The position numbers and the translations under genes were made by a program. A stretch of 64,000 nucleotides of DNA from Pycnococcus provasolii. Taxonomy: Eukaryota > Chlorophyta > Pseudoscourfieldiophyceae > Pseudoscourfieldiales. Below the pieces are notes generated by a model, which was given only the letters and a program-made list of their open reading frames with translations, had not been told where the DNA came from and made no database searches. Shown one piece after another: positions 9,475 to 17,349 of this stretch (the first letter of the stretch is position 1; the number at the start of each line of letters is the position of its first letter). Where the stretch lies: positions 248,001 to 312,000 of the forward strand of contig CP150563.1 in assembly GCA_049487715.1 (NCBI GenBank), given 5' to 3'.

Positions 9475-9556
9475 AAGGTCTCGTGCGAAATCAAGAGTGA
9501 AAGGTGGAACCGCGGGAAAGCCGCGCTGTAAGTGGTGTGACGGCAGTCGAGACCTT
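9475..9556 (+). ncRNA. Possible structured RNA, 82 nt, unknown class
   Basis: A perfect 9-bp outer stem (AAGGTCTCG at 9475-9483 with CGAGACCTT at 9548-9556) closes a region with an inner hairpin CGCGG-GAAAG-CCGCG (9511-9525) and a weaker third arm (CTGT with ACGG). The shape is a multiloop, but there is no T-loop, anticodon stem or other tRNA hallmark, and I do not recognise an snRNA, SRP or RNase P core. The whole 9330-10300 interval has no gene I can support; this is its most structured part. Confidence 0.25.
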
Positions 9557-10319
9557 AAGGCGTAGTTTTACGTGAGAATGATGTTAAATTGGTTACACAA
9601 AGGAAGGGGATAAAGGTGACCTAACGCTTGAGGGCCCGTTACCTCCCCTTTTGGCTTAACCTGTCTTGGCTCCACGCCAATTAGGGGTTAGCACCAGCAC
9701 AGCAAGTGGGTACGGCCGCAAAGCTGTGGTCACGCAACGTCATGCCGTGGCAGGGCAATTAATGGAATGCGTGTCCGCCATGGGAAAGCTCACGTGGGAA
9801 CAGGTATCCCCAAGCATCTGGTCGGTGAATCCAATATCGTTATATCGTCAGTGACGTCAAGAGACTGATGTCGATGTCACCGTGACATTGTCACGCGCGC
9901 ATTATGTGGTGAGGTGAAGACCTAAACTGATAAATAGTCTACCTTTATGCGGTCGTAGGGTTCGCAAGAAGGCACCCACTCTTCCATTCTTCCTGCTGGT
10001 TATGGCTTGTCGTTTTGTATCAGGCCGGCTGTTCTTCTCTTCGAGCTTGGCAAGCAAAGAAAGAGTGTCATAGTACTAACCTTACTTTATTGCAACTTGC
10101 AAGTTGCAAGGCCTCGATAGCGAAGCTCTCCATCCTGCCCCATAACGTTGGCGGCCTCAAGAGAGGGCAACGTGTGTGACGGCGCCCGGGTACTTAGGAC
10201 CAAGGGAGCCAGTGGGGTCAAGGTAAGAGTGAACTTACAGTATGGTAAAAAGTGTAGGGGCCCTCCCCCGTGAGGCCAGGCGAGGCCTACATGCCACCCA
10301 TATCTCCAGTCCTTTTCTC

Positions 10320-10540
10320 CATTGTGACGACACTTGGGCAAGGGCAAGAAGCCAGCCAAGAAACGAAAAGGGGAGCACGCAAACCGCACGACAGGAGACG
10401 TCATCCACGCTGACATCAAAGGACCAGTTCCCATCCCGAGCGCTGAAGGCCACCGATTCTTCATCCACTTCACGGACGATACTGGAAATTCGTGCCAACT
10501 ATGTAACGCTGTAACGCAAGCCAGCATGATAATGACGATG
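10320..10540 (+). pseudogene. Ty1/copia-type retrotransposon integrase relic
   Basis: In the frame starting near 10334 the translation reads GDVIHADIKGPVPIPSAEGH and RFFIHFTDDTGNSC. This matches the start of a retroelement integrase catalytic core (IH-D-x-x-GP followed by the FxDD segment), so two catalytic-type aspartates are visible. Just upstream, a different frame carries HISSPFLHCDDTWARAR, resembling the end of the zinc-binding H2C2 region, so a frameshift separates them. The frame stops at about 10552, and no reverse transcriptase, gag or LTR is seen nearby. It is a short dead fragment in the gene-poor 9.3-10.9 kb interval. Confidence 0.6.
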
Positions 10541-10919
10541 ATGATGAATTGATGAGCACTGCCGCTGGACGACGACGCGTTGCACGCATTGAAGCCATTG
10601 ATGATGCGTGCCTCGTCGTCGAGAGGTTAGATACCAGCGAAGAGACCTTGACTTGCGTAGTGAACAACGGGAGCAAACTGCAGGAACTGGCCCGCGTGCG
10701 TGTAAGCCCAAAGCCCCAAACCATTCATTCCCCCAACCCCTAGTACTCTGCGCCAATGTTAGGTTTTGTGAGATGGGACGTGTTGTGTTGTGTTTTCCCG
10801 AGGCCTCTCCTCTCCTCTCCTCTCCTTTCCTTTCCTGCTCCCCCTTTCTTTTCTTTTCGGCTTTGGAGCGGATAACCCTCCATTCCCGCGGCTGCTCTGC
10901 TTCCAGTGCCACCTCCGCC

Positions 10920-11879
10920 ATGACGCGCGTCATCGAGGACGACTTGGTGGACAGCGACTTCGAGGATACGGACGAACAAGACGTAGAAGGCACTGCGGAC
11001 AGAGAAGAAGACGGAGAAAACGAATCGGCTGCACAGGGAAACAACAGGGGACTGCTCCTCGCCACGCTATCAAAACTGCAGAGCGTGGTACTTCTCATCG
11101 CCGCCATCCTGTTCGTGGGGGGACACCGGCCGCCCGAGAACTCTGACGACGACCAAGCAGAAGGTGGAGCTGCACAGCCCGTCGCAGTTACACGCGCGGT
11201 GCGCAGCCTTCGTGACTGGGCGCCGCGGGGGAAGCGTCGGTACATACGCCACCGTCTCAGCGAGAGTGCAACGTCAGCACTGCGAGATCTTGCCCGAGGC
11301 CCGCGCGAGGGCGCGTCGCCCGCCAACCAGGCGCTGCTTGCAGAAGCTCGCGCTGCTGCGGCGGCTTTTGTTGCTGCGCTTGAACTATTTCTTGAGATTG
11401 AAGATTCCGCCCTAGCGAACGAGCTGCTGCAGCACTGCTCGCTTGACTGGAGCCTACGCGTTAGCAGTGGCACGCCTCCCACCGCGCCGGTGCCGGACGC
11501 GATGGCACATGACGAGCTGCTCCGCGTCATATTCTTCAGCGAAGGCATCGAGACAGCACATGCGCAGCGTGTGCGCGCCCGGACGGGCTCGCGAAGTGGC
11601 GCGACGTTGCCCGCGCGTGCACCAAGTGCTGTCATCGTTCCTGGGCCGGCTGCAGAGGCCGCCACCGCGGGTCGCGTGCTCGCTGGCGATGCGTCGCTCG
11701 TGGCGGTAACGCGCGCGACTGAAAGCGGCGGACAAGGTGGAGGTAGCGATGATGTTGTTGGCGTTGCGGTGCTGACAGCAACAAGCGCCGATGGAACACC
11801 AGTCACACCCCTCTCTTGCCTGCCCTTCTTTCTCACGGCTGACGAGACGAATCGCTACGGACAGCGCGACGACTTGTGA
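10920..11879 (+). CDS. Unknown single-pass membrane protein with acidic N-terminus
   Basis: The ATG at 10920 follows a CT-rich leader (10800-10860) and gives 319 residues. The same frame is open upstream to 10608 but reads through low-complexity leader and retroelement debris, so I reject that extension. Residues 1-45 are very acidic (DLVDSDFEDTDEQDVEG). Residues ~55-70 form one hydrophobic helix (LQSVVLLIAAILFVGG) that could be a membrane anchor. The rest is alanine-rich helix with a possible C-terminal domain around LEIEDSALANELLQHCSLDW. I do not recognise a family. A TGTAA signal lies at 11905, 26 bp after the stop. Confidence 0.6.
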   Translation: MTRVIEDDLVDSDFEDTDEQDVEGTADREEDGENESAAQGNNRGLLLATLSKLQSVVLLIAAILFVGGHRPPENSDDDQAEGGAAQPVAVTRAVRSLRDWAPRGKRRYIRHRLSESATSALRDLARGPREGASPANQALLAEARAAAAAFVAALELFLEIEDSALANELLQHCSLDWSLRVSSGTPPTAPVPDAMAHDELLRVIFFSEGIETAHAQRVRARTGSRSGATLPARAPSAVIVPGPAAEAATAGRVLAGDASLVAVTRATESGGQGGGSDDVVGVAVLTATSADGTPVTPLSCLPFFLTADETNRYGQRDDL

Positions 11880-11933
11880 TATTTTTTGAAATCGTCTATC
11901 TCATTGTAACAAAATCAATTCAATCTGTGATTG

Positions 11934-11985
11934 CTGATTCATGGAATGGAGTTTTCCACGTCCAACGGCCGTCCACCCGCTTGCG
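11934..11985 (+). repeat. Copy 2 of the dispersed post-stop element (diverged)
   Basis: About 55 bp after the stop of the gene at 10920: GATTCATGGAATGGAG, then GTCCAACGGCCGTCCA. It matches the middle of the copies at 21800 and 63546 but lacks the ACTTTACTT portion. The remaining 11986-12120 holds nothing I can name. Confidence 0.45.
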
Positions 11986-12120
11986 CTTGTCCTCGTTGTT
12001 GTCGTCGAAGTGTGGGCGTATTGTCGATTCTAAAGAGAAAAAACAAATGTAACATCATCTTTGACGCTCAAGAAATTCGAGCTCCGTCCGTGTGTGCGCG
12101 TTGTTGACTAAAAAAAAGCG

Positions 12121-14259
12121 TCAAGACTCGCCGTCAACCTCGCTTCTCCACACCACAGCACCCGAACCTTTATCAGCTTCCATCGTCTCAGACTCATTAA
12201 GTTTGCGCGGAGGAGGTGGACTGGGCGGCGGGCGCGGGCGCGGCGGCGGCGGCGGTCGAGGAGGCGGTTGAGGAGGAGGAGATGGAGGTGGCGGAGGACT
12301 CGGTTGTTCTGTTTGCCACGTTTCCCACAAACTTATGAACTGCTTATCCCTCTTTTCCTGCGCCATGCAGTCGCAATTAGCCTTGGCGAAGCATTCCTGG
12401 GCATTCGATTTAGCAAGCGCGCTACGTTCAATCTCTACCGCACACGCTCTGTGCAGTTCAGCCTCGACCCCTCTCAAATTGTTCTTCTTCGCAGCCTGGT
12501 GCACCATCGTATATTCGACCGATGCGCCACCACCATGCTCCGCAGCCCTCAGAAGCTCCGCATTGACGCCCAGAGTGCCCTTTGGCACCTCGCCGTCGAT
12601 GAAACCGGATGCCGCGGCATCAAATTGTAGGCACGCGACGGTCAATTTGCAAAGTCCCGTGTGATTGCCCCGCGCGAACACCCATGCCCCGCGCGCCTTG
12701 AGCCATTCAGCACGTCGTGGAAGGTCGTGGATGGATCCCGGTGAACCCGGCTCCTTGCCGAGACATCCCGGACGAAACGTCAGCGGGCGTCCTTGTTTGT
12801 CGAGCTGTCTGTAATGACGATCCGTCTTCTCATCAACCTCCTTGTTCCACCTGTTGGCTTTCTTCCCCACGCTTAGATGCGCGTTGAGCTTGTTTGAATT
12901 GTCTAAGCCGTCTCCATCCTGGGCTATCGTGCATCGGTCTCTGTATAGGTGAACGTCCGTTTGACAGCCGAAGAGCGTCGAATACTGACGAACATAATTG
13001 GCTGCCACGCTGTGCTGTGTTGACTGCTGGCTTTTCTTCCGTCTCCGTTCTTCCGAGCTCGACCCTGTAGATTCAGGCACGTCGAGCACGCGCGCATCTC
13101 CAGAGATAATTCCGGTGAATGCCACGCTCGCACCTTGTCCAGGATGACGTGATGCAAGATGCACAACTTCGCGCAGCAGCTTCGCAGCCATGGGCTCCGG
13201 GCGAATGTACAGGAGGCTTGCGCTCGCCTGATCCTTACCGCGTGGGCCGCAAAGGCCTTGCACTGCGGGTGGCATCGTGCCGTCTGCGTTGCCGCTCTCG
13301 AACGGTGGGAACGGCTCCTCGACAATGGCGGTGTCAATGTCGGCGTACAAGCTCGCGTATCCCGCCTCCGCAATCATAGCAAGCCCCTCAAATCTTGCCT
13401 TAAGCGCGCGCTCGTACGCGCGTCTCGCAGGAGTGAGGTGCGTGTAAGCCTCGTGTACGCTCGCTAGCTCCTCCGGGCTGAGGTGCCCCACCTGGCCCGA
13501 GCCGAAAATGTCGTCGGCACGCCTCTCGTCTAGCGCGGAAGGCGGCGCGTAGCACGGCAACCTCAGAAATGTGCACCAACGCACGGCGTCTTCGTCAAGC
13601 GCCAGTATAATCAAATTGCGCATGTTTGCCACCCACATGAAGCTATGCAAGAAGTTGTAAAGCATATCGAGCTGGCTGCCTGCACCTTTCTGAGCGTCGA
13701 TCGCGTTGCCGTACGGATCTCTCCTGGCAAAAGGATTGAGCTCGGGATCTCGCAGGCCCTCGGACAGTCCTCCCACCTGGTAAAGCGACGTCACTACAAC
13801 GCGGCCGTCGCGGTGTACCGTCTCGAGCAGCTCTCCGAGTTTAAGCATAAGCGAGCTGACATTCGTGTGAGAGTACCAGTGCGGGTTGGCACTCACATCG
13901 CCCACGAATCGGTCTGGCGGTGGTATCGGCGGAGGCTGGTTGGGCGTCGGCGGTATCGGCGGTGGTGGCGAGTTCACACGCGCCAAGTTTTTAGCACGCA
14001 AATCAGCCGCGAACTTGTTTCCGAGTGTCGATAGCTCGAGCAACTCATCGTCCGATAACGGCGCGACCCCTCGTTCCGGCGCAGGAGGATACTGGCTTCC
14101 TGTGGACTGCTGCGACTTGATCATGTACGCCTCGGCAGCAACGTCCGTTCCTGCTTTAGTCTCATCTGCATAAGGCCTTCGATTCGGATGACCTCTTCCC
14201 ACGCAAGAAGTTGGCAGTGACAACACGCACACCACGCACACCACGCACGCACGCAGCAT
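12121..14259 (-). CDS. Secretory-pathway glycosyltransferase, nucleotide-diphospho-sugar transferase (GT77/DUF271-like)
   Basis: Translation from the ATG at 14259 gives 712 residues with a clean signal peptide or anchor (MLRACVVCVVCVLSLPTSC). An upstream in-frame ATG at 14352 would bury that signal, so I prefer 14259. A proline-rich linker (PPPIPPTPNQPPPIPPPD) leads to a GT-A-like core: MRNLIILALDEDAVRWC, then a GLAMIAEAGYASLYADIDTA segment whose D-x-D would bind the metal and sugar nucleotide. The C-terminal part (RPGCLGKEPGS, ARGNHTGLCKLTVAC) is unassigned, and a Pro-rich (SPPPPP-type) tail follows. The role is probably wall or surface glycoprotein glycosylation in the Golgi. The donor and acceptor are unknown. 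It shares a 211-bp promoter with the GT41 gene at 14471. Confidence 0.7.
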   Translation of the reverse strand: MLRACVVCVVCVLSLPTSCVGRGHPNRRPYADETKAGTDVAAEAYMIKSQQSTGSQYPPAPERGVAPLSDDELLELSTLGNKFAADLRAKNLARVNSPPPPIPPTPNQPPPIPPPDRFVGDVSANPHWYSHTNVSSLMLKLGELLETVHRDGRVVVTSLYQVGGLSEGLRDPELNPFARRDPYGNAIDAQKGAGSQLDMLYNFLHSFMWVANMRNLIILALDEDAVRWCTFLRLPCYAPPSALDERRADDIFGSGQVGHLSPEELASVHEAYTHLTPARRAYERALKARFEGLAMIAEAGYASLYADIDTAIVEEPFPPFESGNADGTMPPAVQGLCGPRGKDQASASLLYIRPEPMAAKLLREVVHLASRHPGQGASVAFTGIISGDARVLDVPESTGSSSEERRRKKSQQSTQHSVAANYVRQYSTLFGCQTDVHLYRDRCTIAQDGDGLDNSNKLNAHLSVGKKANRWNKEVDEKTDRHYRQLDKQGRPLTFRPGCLGKEPGSPGSIHDLPRRAEWLKARGAWVFARGNHTGLCKLTVACLQFDAAASGFIDGEVPKGTLGVNAELLRAAEHGGGASVEYTMVHQAAKKNNLRGVEAELHRACAVEIERSALAKSNAQECFAKANCDCMAQEKRDKQFISLWETWQTEQPSPPPPPSPPPQPPPRPPPPPRPRPPPSPPPPRKLNESETMEADKGSGAVVWRSEVDGES

Positions 14260-14470
14260 GACAAGCCCGCGCGTATCCCGTCTCCACGACGAAGTGAGGG
14301 GGCAACGCAGGGGCAACGCCGTTGTTGTGCCGGGCGTGCATCGACCACGCATGGCTCAAGAGGAGCCGCGGCTTCCATCTCCGGTCATAAACGTGATGTC
14401 AACACAACGATGCCTACCTGATTGCATCCCGCAAACTTGTTTGTGCGCGCGCGCGAGTGTCATTACAAAG

Positions 14471-17257
14471 ATGCTGCCGTTGCTGACGCTGGCATCACTG
14501 CTGCCAGGCGTTTTCGCGGCGCTACAGGCGAGTTCCATCCTTGATTCGTATGGAAGCGCCGTTTCCGCGTATACAGACGGTAAGGGTCCCGAGGCAGCAC
14601 GACTATTTGAGGTTTTTCTGTCAGATCAGGCGGAAATCTTAACAGACGAGGAGGCAAGAGACGTGCAAGCCGCACGCGCGTTCGCTCTCGCGAGTTCGCA
14701 CCTGCACTTGTTGAGACTGGAGAGGGCAGGGGTGCACGGCACAAGAAAACTGTCACCAGGAGTGCGGCTGAAGGAAACACTAAATCATGCCACTGAGTTG
14801 GTTGACATCGCGAATGATCAAGCTGCAGAAAACAAGATCAAGCCAGGACGCGAAGAGGCGGATCAGCTTATTTCGGAGGTGTATGCTGAGTACGGCCACG
14901 CAGAAATGACTAGACGCAACTTTAATCAGGCGGTGGAGCGCTTTCGTGTTGCCATCAAACTTGCGCCGAACGAAGCCGACATACGCGCGAGCCTGGGCCA
15001 GGCGCTGTTCGCTTCCGGACACTACCCGGAGGCATCACAGCAACTCCTTCGCGCCGCAGCGGCAATATTGAATAATACAGTGACGCGTCTTCGTAGGGGC
15101 GCGGTTGCACAACGCCGTGAGCTAGTTTCTGACGTTTACATCGCGTTTAAGAACGCTGCGAGCGCGCAAACCAAGTTTGAGAGCCACCCATATCGCTGGA
15201 CTGCTGCAGGTGAAGCGCTAGAGAACGCACTGCTTGCGCCACTGCTGCCACCGCGTAAAAAGAAACGTAATCTACGCTTGGATGCATCGGCTATGCGACA
15301 ACTTTCGACGCCTGGCGCTGCTGTGCAGGGTGGGCTTGAGCAGAAGGACTACGACACGGGAGCTCTGCTACTCCGAAAGGTGAACATCGAAGCTGCGAAC
15401 TGGCGATGGCGTGAATGGCTCGAGCGAGAGCTCGCTCGTATCGTGCATAACGCTTGGGTACACCGCAACACCTCTCTGCTTTCGAGTCTGTCCTTCGAAA
15501 CGCTCATGTTGCACCCGGGTGCTGCGCCGAAGATACACAATATACAAGGTTCTGCCGCGTTTGCCTATTGCGAACAGACGCGTGTGGAAGCGAAAACACG
15601 ATACAGCTCTTATCTGCGTCCTGATCAAAATCCGTCCAGTCAGAGATGGAAAGCGTGCTCAGAAAAGAACACCGCGAGTCGACGCTCAGATTGCAAAATC
15701 CGAGTCGCTTATCTTTCTGCCGACTGGCGTGATCATCCATGCGGCCGAATTCTCGGGAATCTGCTTGAGAATCACCACAGACGATCTTCGAGCACATTCG
15801 ATTCTTCGAAAGCACCTTTGATTCGCGCGAGTGCTCTGGCAATTAATCCAGTACCCACTAACAAAAACAACGGGCATGCAAGGGCGCGTGCTGAGACAAT
15901 AACGCGGCTAAGTCGTGAGGCGGTGTCTGCGGGCACAGATGCAAGCATCGCCTTTGTGGATGTAAGCTCCGCCGAAGGCCAGCGGAGTGATGCGAGCAAA
16001 AATACGTTAGATGCCCTCCGTGATCTTAATGCCGACATTCTTGTCGATGTGATGGGATTTACGTCTGGACACCTGGCACCGATTGCTGGCATGCGAACAG
16101 CACCGATTAAGGTGTTATTGATCGGCTTTGCAGGGGCAATGGGCCTGTGCGCAGACTACGCCATCACCGATCGAATTACACTGCCGCCGGATATCGCTTT
16201 GCGAACGTATGGATCACAGCGGAATGGTGGTGCTCGCATTATATACCTACCCAAAGCTATGTGGTACCTTCCAACCTCATTCGCGAGCAGTCCAGCCACT
16301 TCTCATCTTGCCGTGGCAGATGCCGATGGAAATTACATAGATGGAGACGAGAGGGAGCACGACACGCTCGAAAGTCTTGGACTCAAAGCTGAGATTCGTA
16401 CTCCGACACGCCTGCGCCGAGAGCGTGCAATTGATCGTATCTCTCGAGGTTTTTCTGATGTTGAAATATACGACCAGGATGAGCGAACGATGCACTCTGA
16501 AGTATCGGACATTGCCAGCGACGCGTTTGGTGCATCTGAAACATTCGTATTCTGCGCGTACAATGCGCTACATAAAACGCACACTGTTCCCTTCCACGTT
16601 TCGATGGCGGTGCTTCGCCGCGTGCCAAAAAGTGTACTGCATGTGCCCCGTGAGCCTCTCGAGGCGTTTCTCAACCTTCGCGCGGAGGCGGCAGCGTCTG
16701 GCATTGATCCACTTCGTATTTTGGGCTTACCATGGCTCGACGGCGACCAGCGCCGGCATCTCGCGGCGAAACGGCATTGCAATCTATTTCTCGATAATCC
16801 GAGCTACTCGGCGCATGCCACGGCAGCCGATGCGCTTTGGGCTGGTGTTCCAATCATGAGCTTGCCGGGAGAAACATGGGCTGGAAGAGTGAGCTTTGGG
16901 GCATTGCATGCTCTCTTTCATGGCCAAGATGAGAAGGAAGCCTTTGAAGCGCGTGAGCTTCTCATGCCATCGTCCTACCGAAACTTCGAAAACAACGCCG
17001 TTCGAATTGCCAATGAGCCGGAATTGTATGCTCGAGTGCGACGTGCGGTTGCCCGCTCGAGAGGGTCGCCCAATAACAAAGCGAGACCTGTCCATGCCAT
17101 GTTTGGGACCTGGAAGCACGAAATATCTATCTCACAAGCCTTCATGATGTTGGTTGAATTGAAGGAAGTGGGAAGAAATCGCTATACCATCATCGTTGGC
17201 GATGGGAAGTCGTTTTCTACGCATGAAAATAGCACTGCTCACCACGAGGAATTGTAA
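14471..17257 (+). CDS. O-GlcNAc transferase/SPINDLY-like glycosyltransferase (GT41) with N-terminal signal sequence
   Basis: The ATG at 14471 begins a hydrophobic signal (MLPLLTLASLLPGVFAALQA) and gives 928 residues; the frame also has an ATG at 14258 that would overlap the neighbour. TPR-type helices lie around residues 130-200 (RNFNQAVERFRVAIKLAPNE, LGQALFASGHYPEASQQLL). The C-terminal catalytic region follows the OGT pattern: LSADWRDHPCGRILG, DYAITDRITLPP, CAYNALHKTHTVPF (catalytic-type Lys) and NPSYSAHATAADALWAGVP with MSLPGETWAGRV (His and Asp of the UDP-binding site kept, one Thr replaced by Ala). It would transfer GlcNAc or fucose to Ser/Thr. Most GT41 enzymes are nucleocytosolic, so the signal sequence is notable. 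Confidence 0.85.
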   Translation: MLPLLTLASLLPGVFAALQASSILDSYGSAVSAYTDGKGPEAARLFEVFLSDQAEILTDEEARDVQAARAFALASSHLHLLRLERAGVHGTRKLSPGVRLKETLNHATELVDIANDQAAENKIKPGREEADQLISEVYAEYGHAEMTRRNFNQAVERFRVAIKLAPNEADIRASLGQALFASGHYPEASQQLLRAAAAILNNTVTRLRRGAVAQRRELVSDVYIAFKNAASAQTKFESHPYRWTAAGEALENALLAPLLPPRKKKRNLRLDASAMRQLSTPGAAVQGGLEQKDYDTGALLLRKVNIEAANWRWREWLERELARIVHNAWVHRNTSLLSSLSFETLMLHPGAAPKIHNIQGSAAFAYCEQTRVEAKTRYSSYLRPDQNPSSQRWKACSEKNTASRRSDCKIRVAYLSADWRDHPCGRILGNLLENHHRRSSSTFDSSKAPLIRASALAINPVPTNKNNGHARARAETITRLSREAVSAGTDASIAFVDVSSAEGQRSDASKNTLDALRDLNADILVDVMGFTSGHLAPIAGMRTAPIKVLLIGFAGAMGLCADYAITDRITLPPDIALRTYGSQRNGGARIIYLPKAMWYLPTSFASSPATSHLAVADADGNYIDGDEREHDTLESLGLKAEIRTPTRLRRERAIDRISRGFSDVEIYDQDERTMHSEVSDIASDAFGASETFVFCAYNALHKTHTVPFHVSMAVLRRVPKSVLHVPREPLEAFLNLRAEAAASGIDPLRILGLPWLDGDQRRHLAAKRHCNLFLDNPSYSAHATAADALWAGVPIMSLPGETWAGRVSFGALHALFHGQDEKEAFEARELLMPSSYRNFENNAVRIANEPELYARVRRAVARSRGSPNNKARPVHAMFGTWKHEISISQAFMMLVELKEVGRNRYTIIVGDGKSFSTHENSTAHHEEL

Positions 17258-17349
17258 TTGCATTTGTAGTGTGTAGGGGGCACTCGATATCTGGAAGCTA
17301 CAAGCAAGAAATGTTAAGCGAAGAATTAAATTGTAAAAGGAATTGTATA

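Noticed and set aside
9475-9556. tRNA or tRNA-Sec at the 9-bp stem
   Set aside because: No T-loop GTTCRA, no anticodon arm of correct size and no CCA-compatible layout; kept only as an unknown structured RNA candidate.
10087-10527. 146-codon minus-strand ORF in the copia relic region
   Set aside because: It is the antisense of the integrase-like frame and shows no recognisable protein features.
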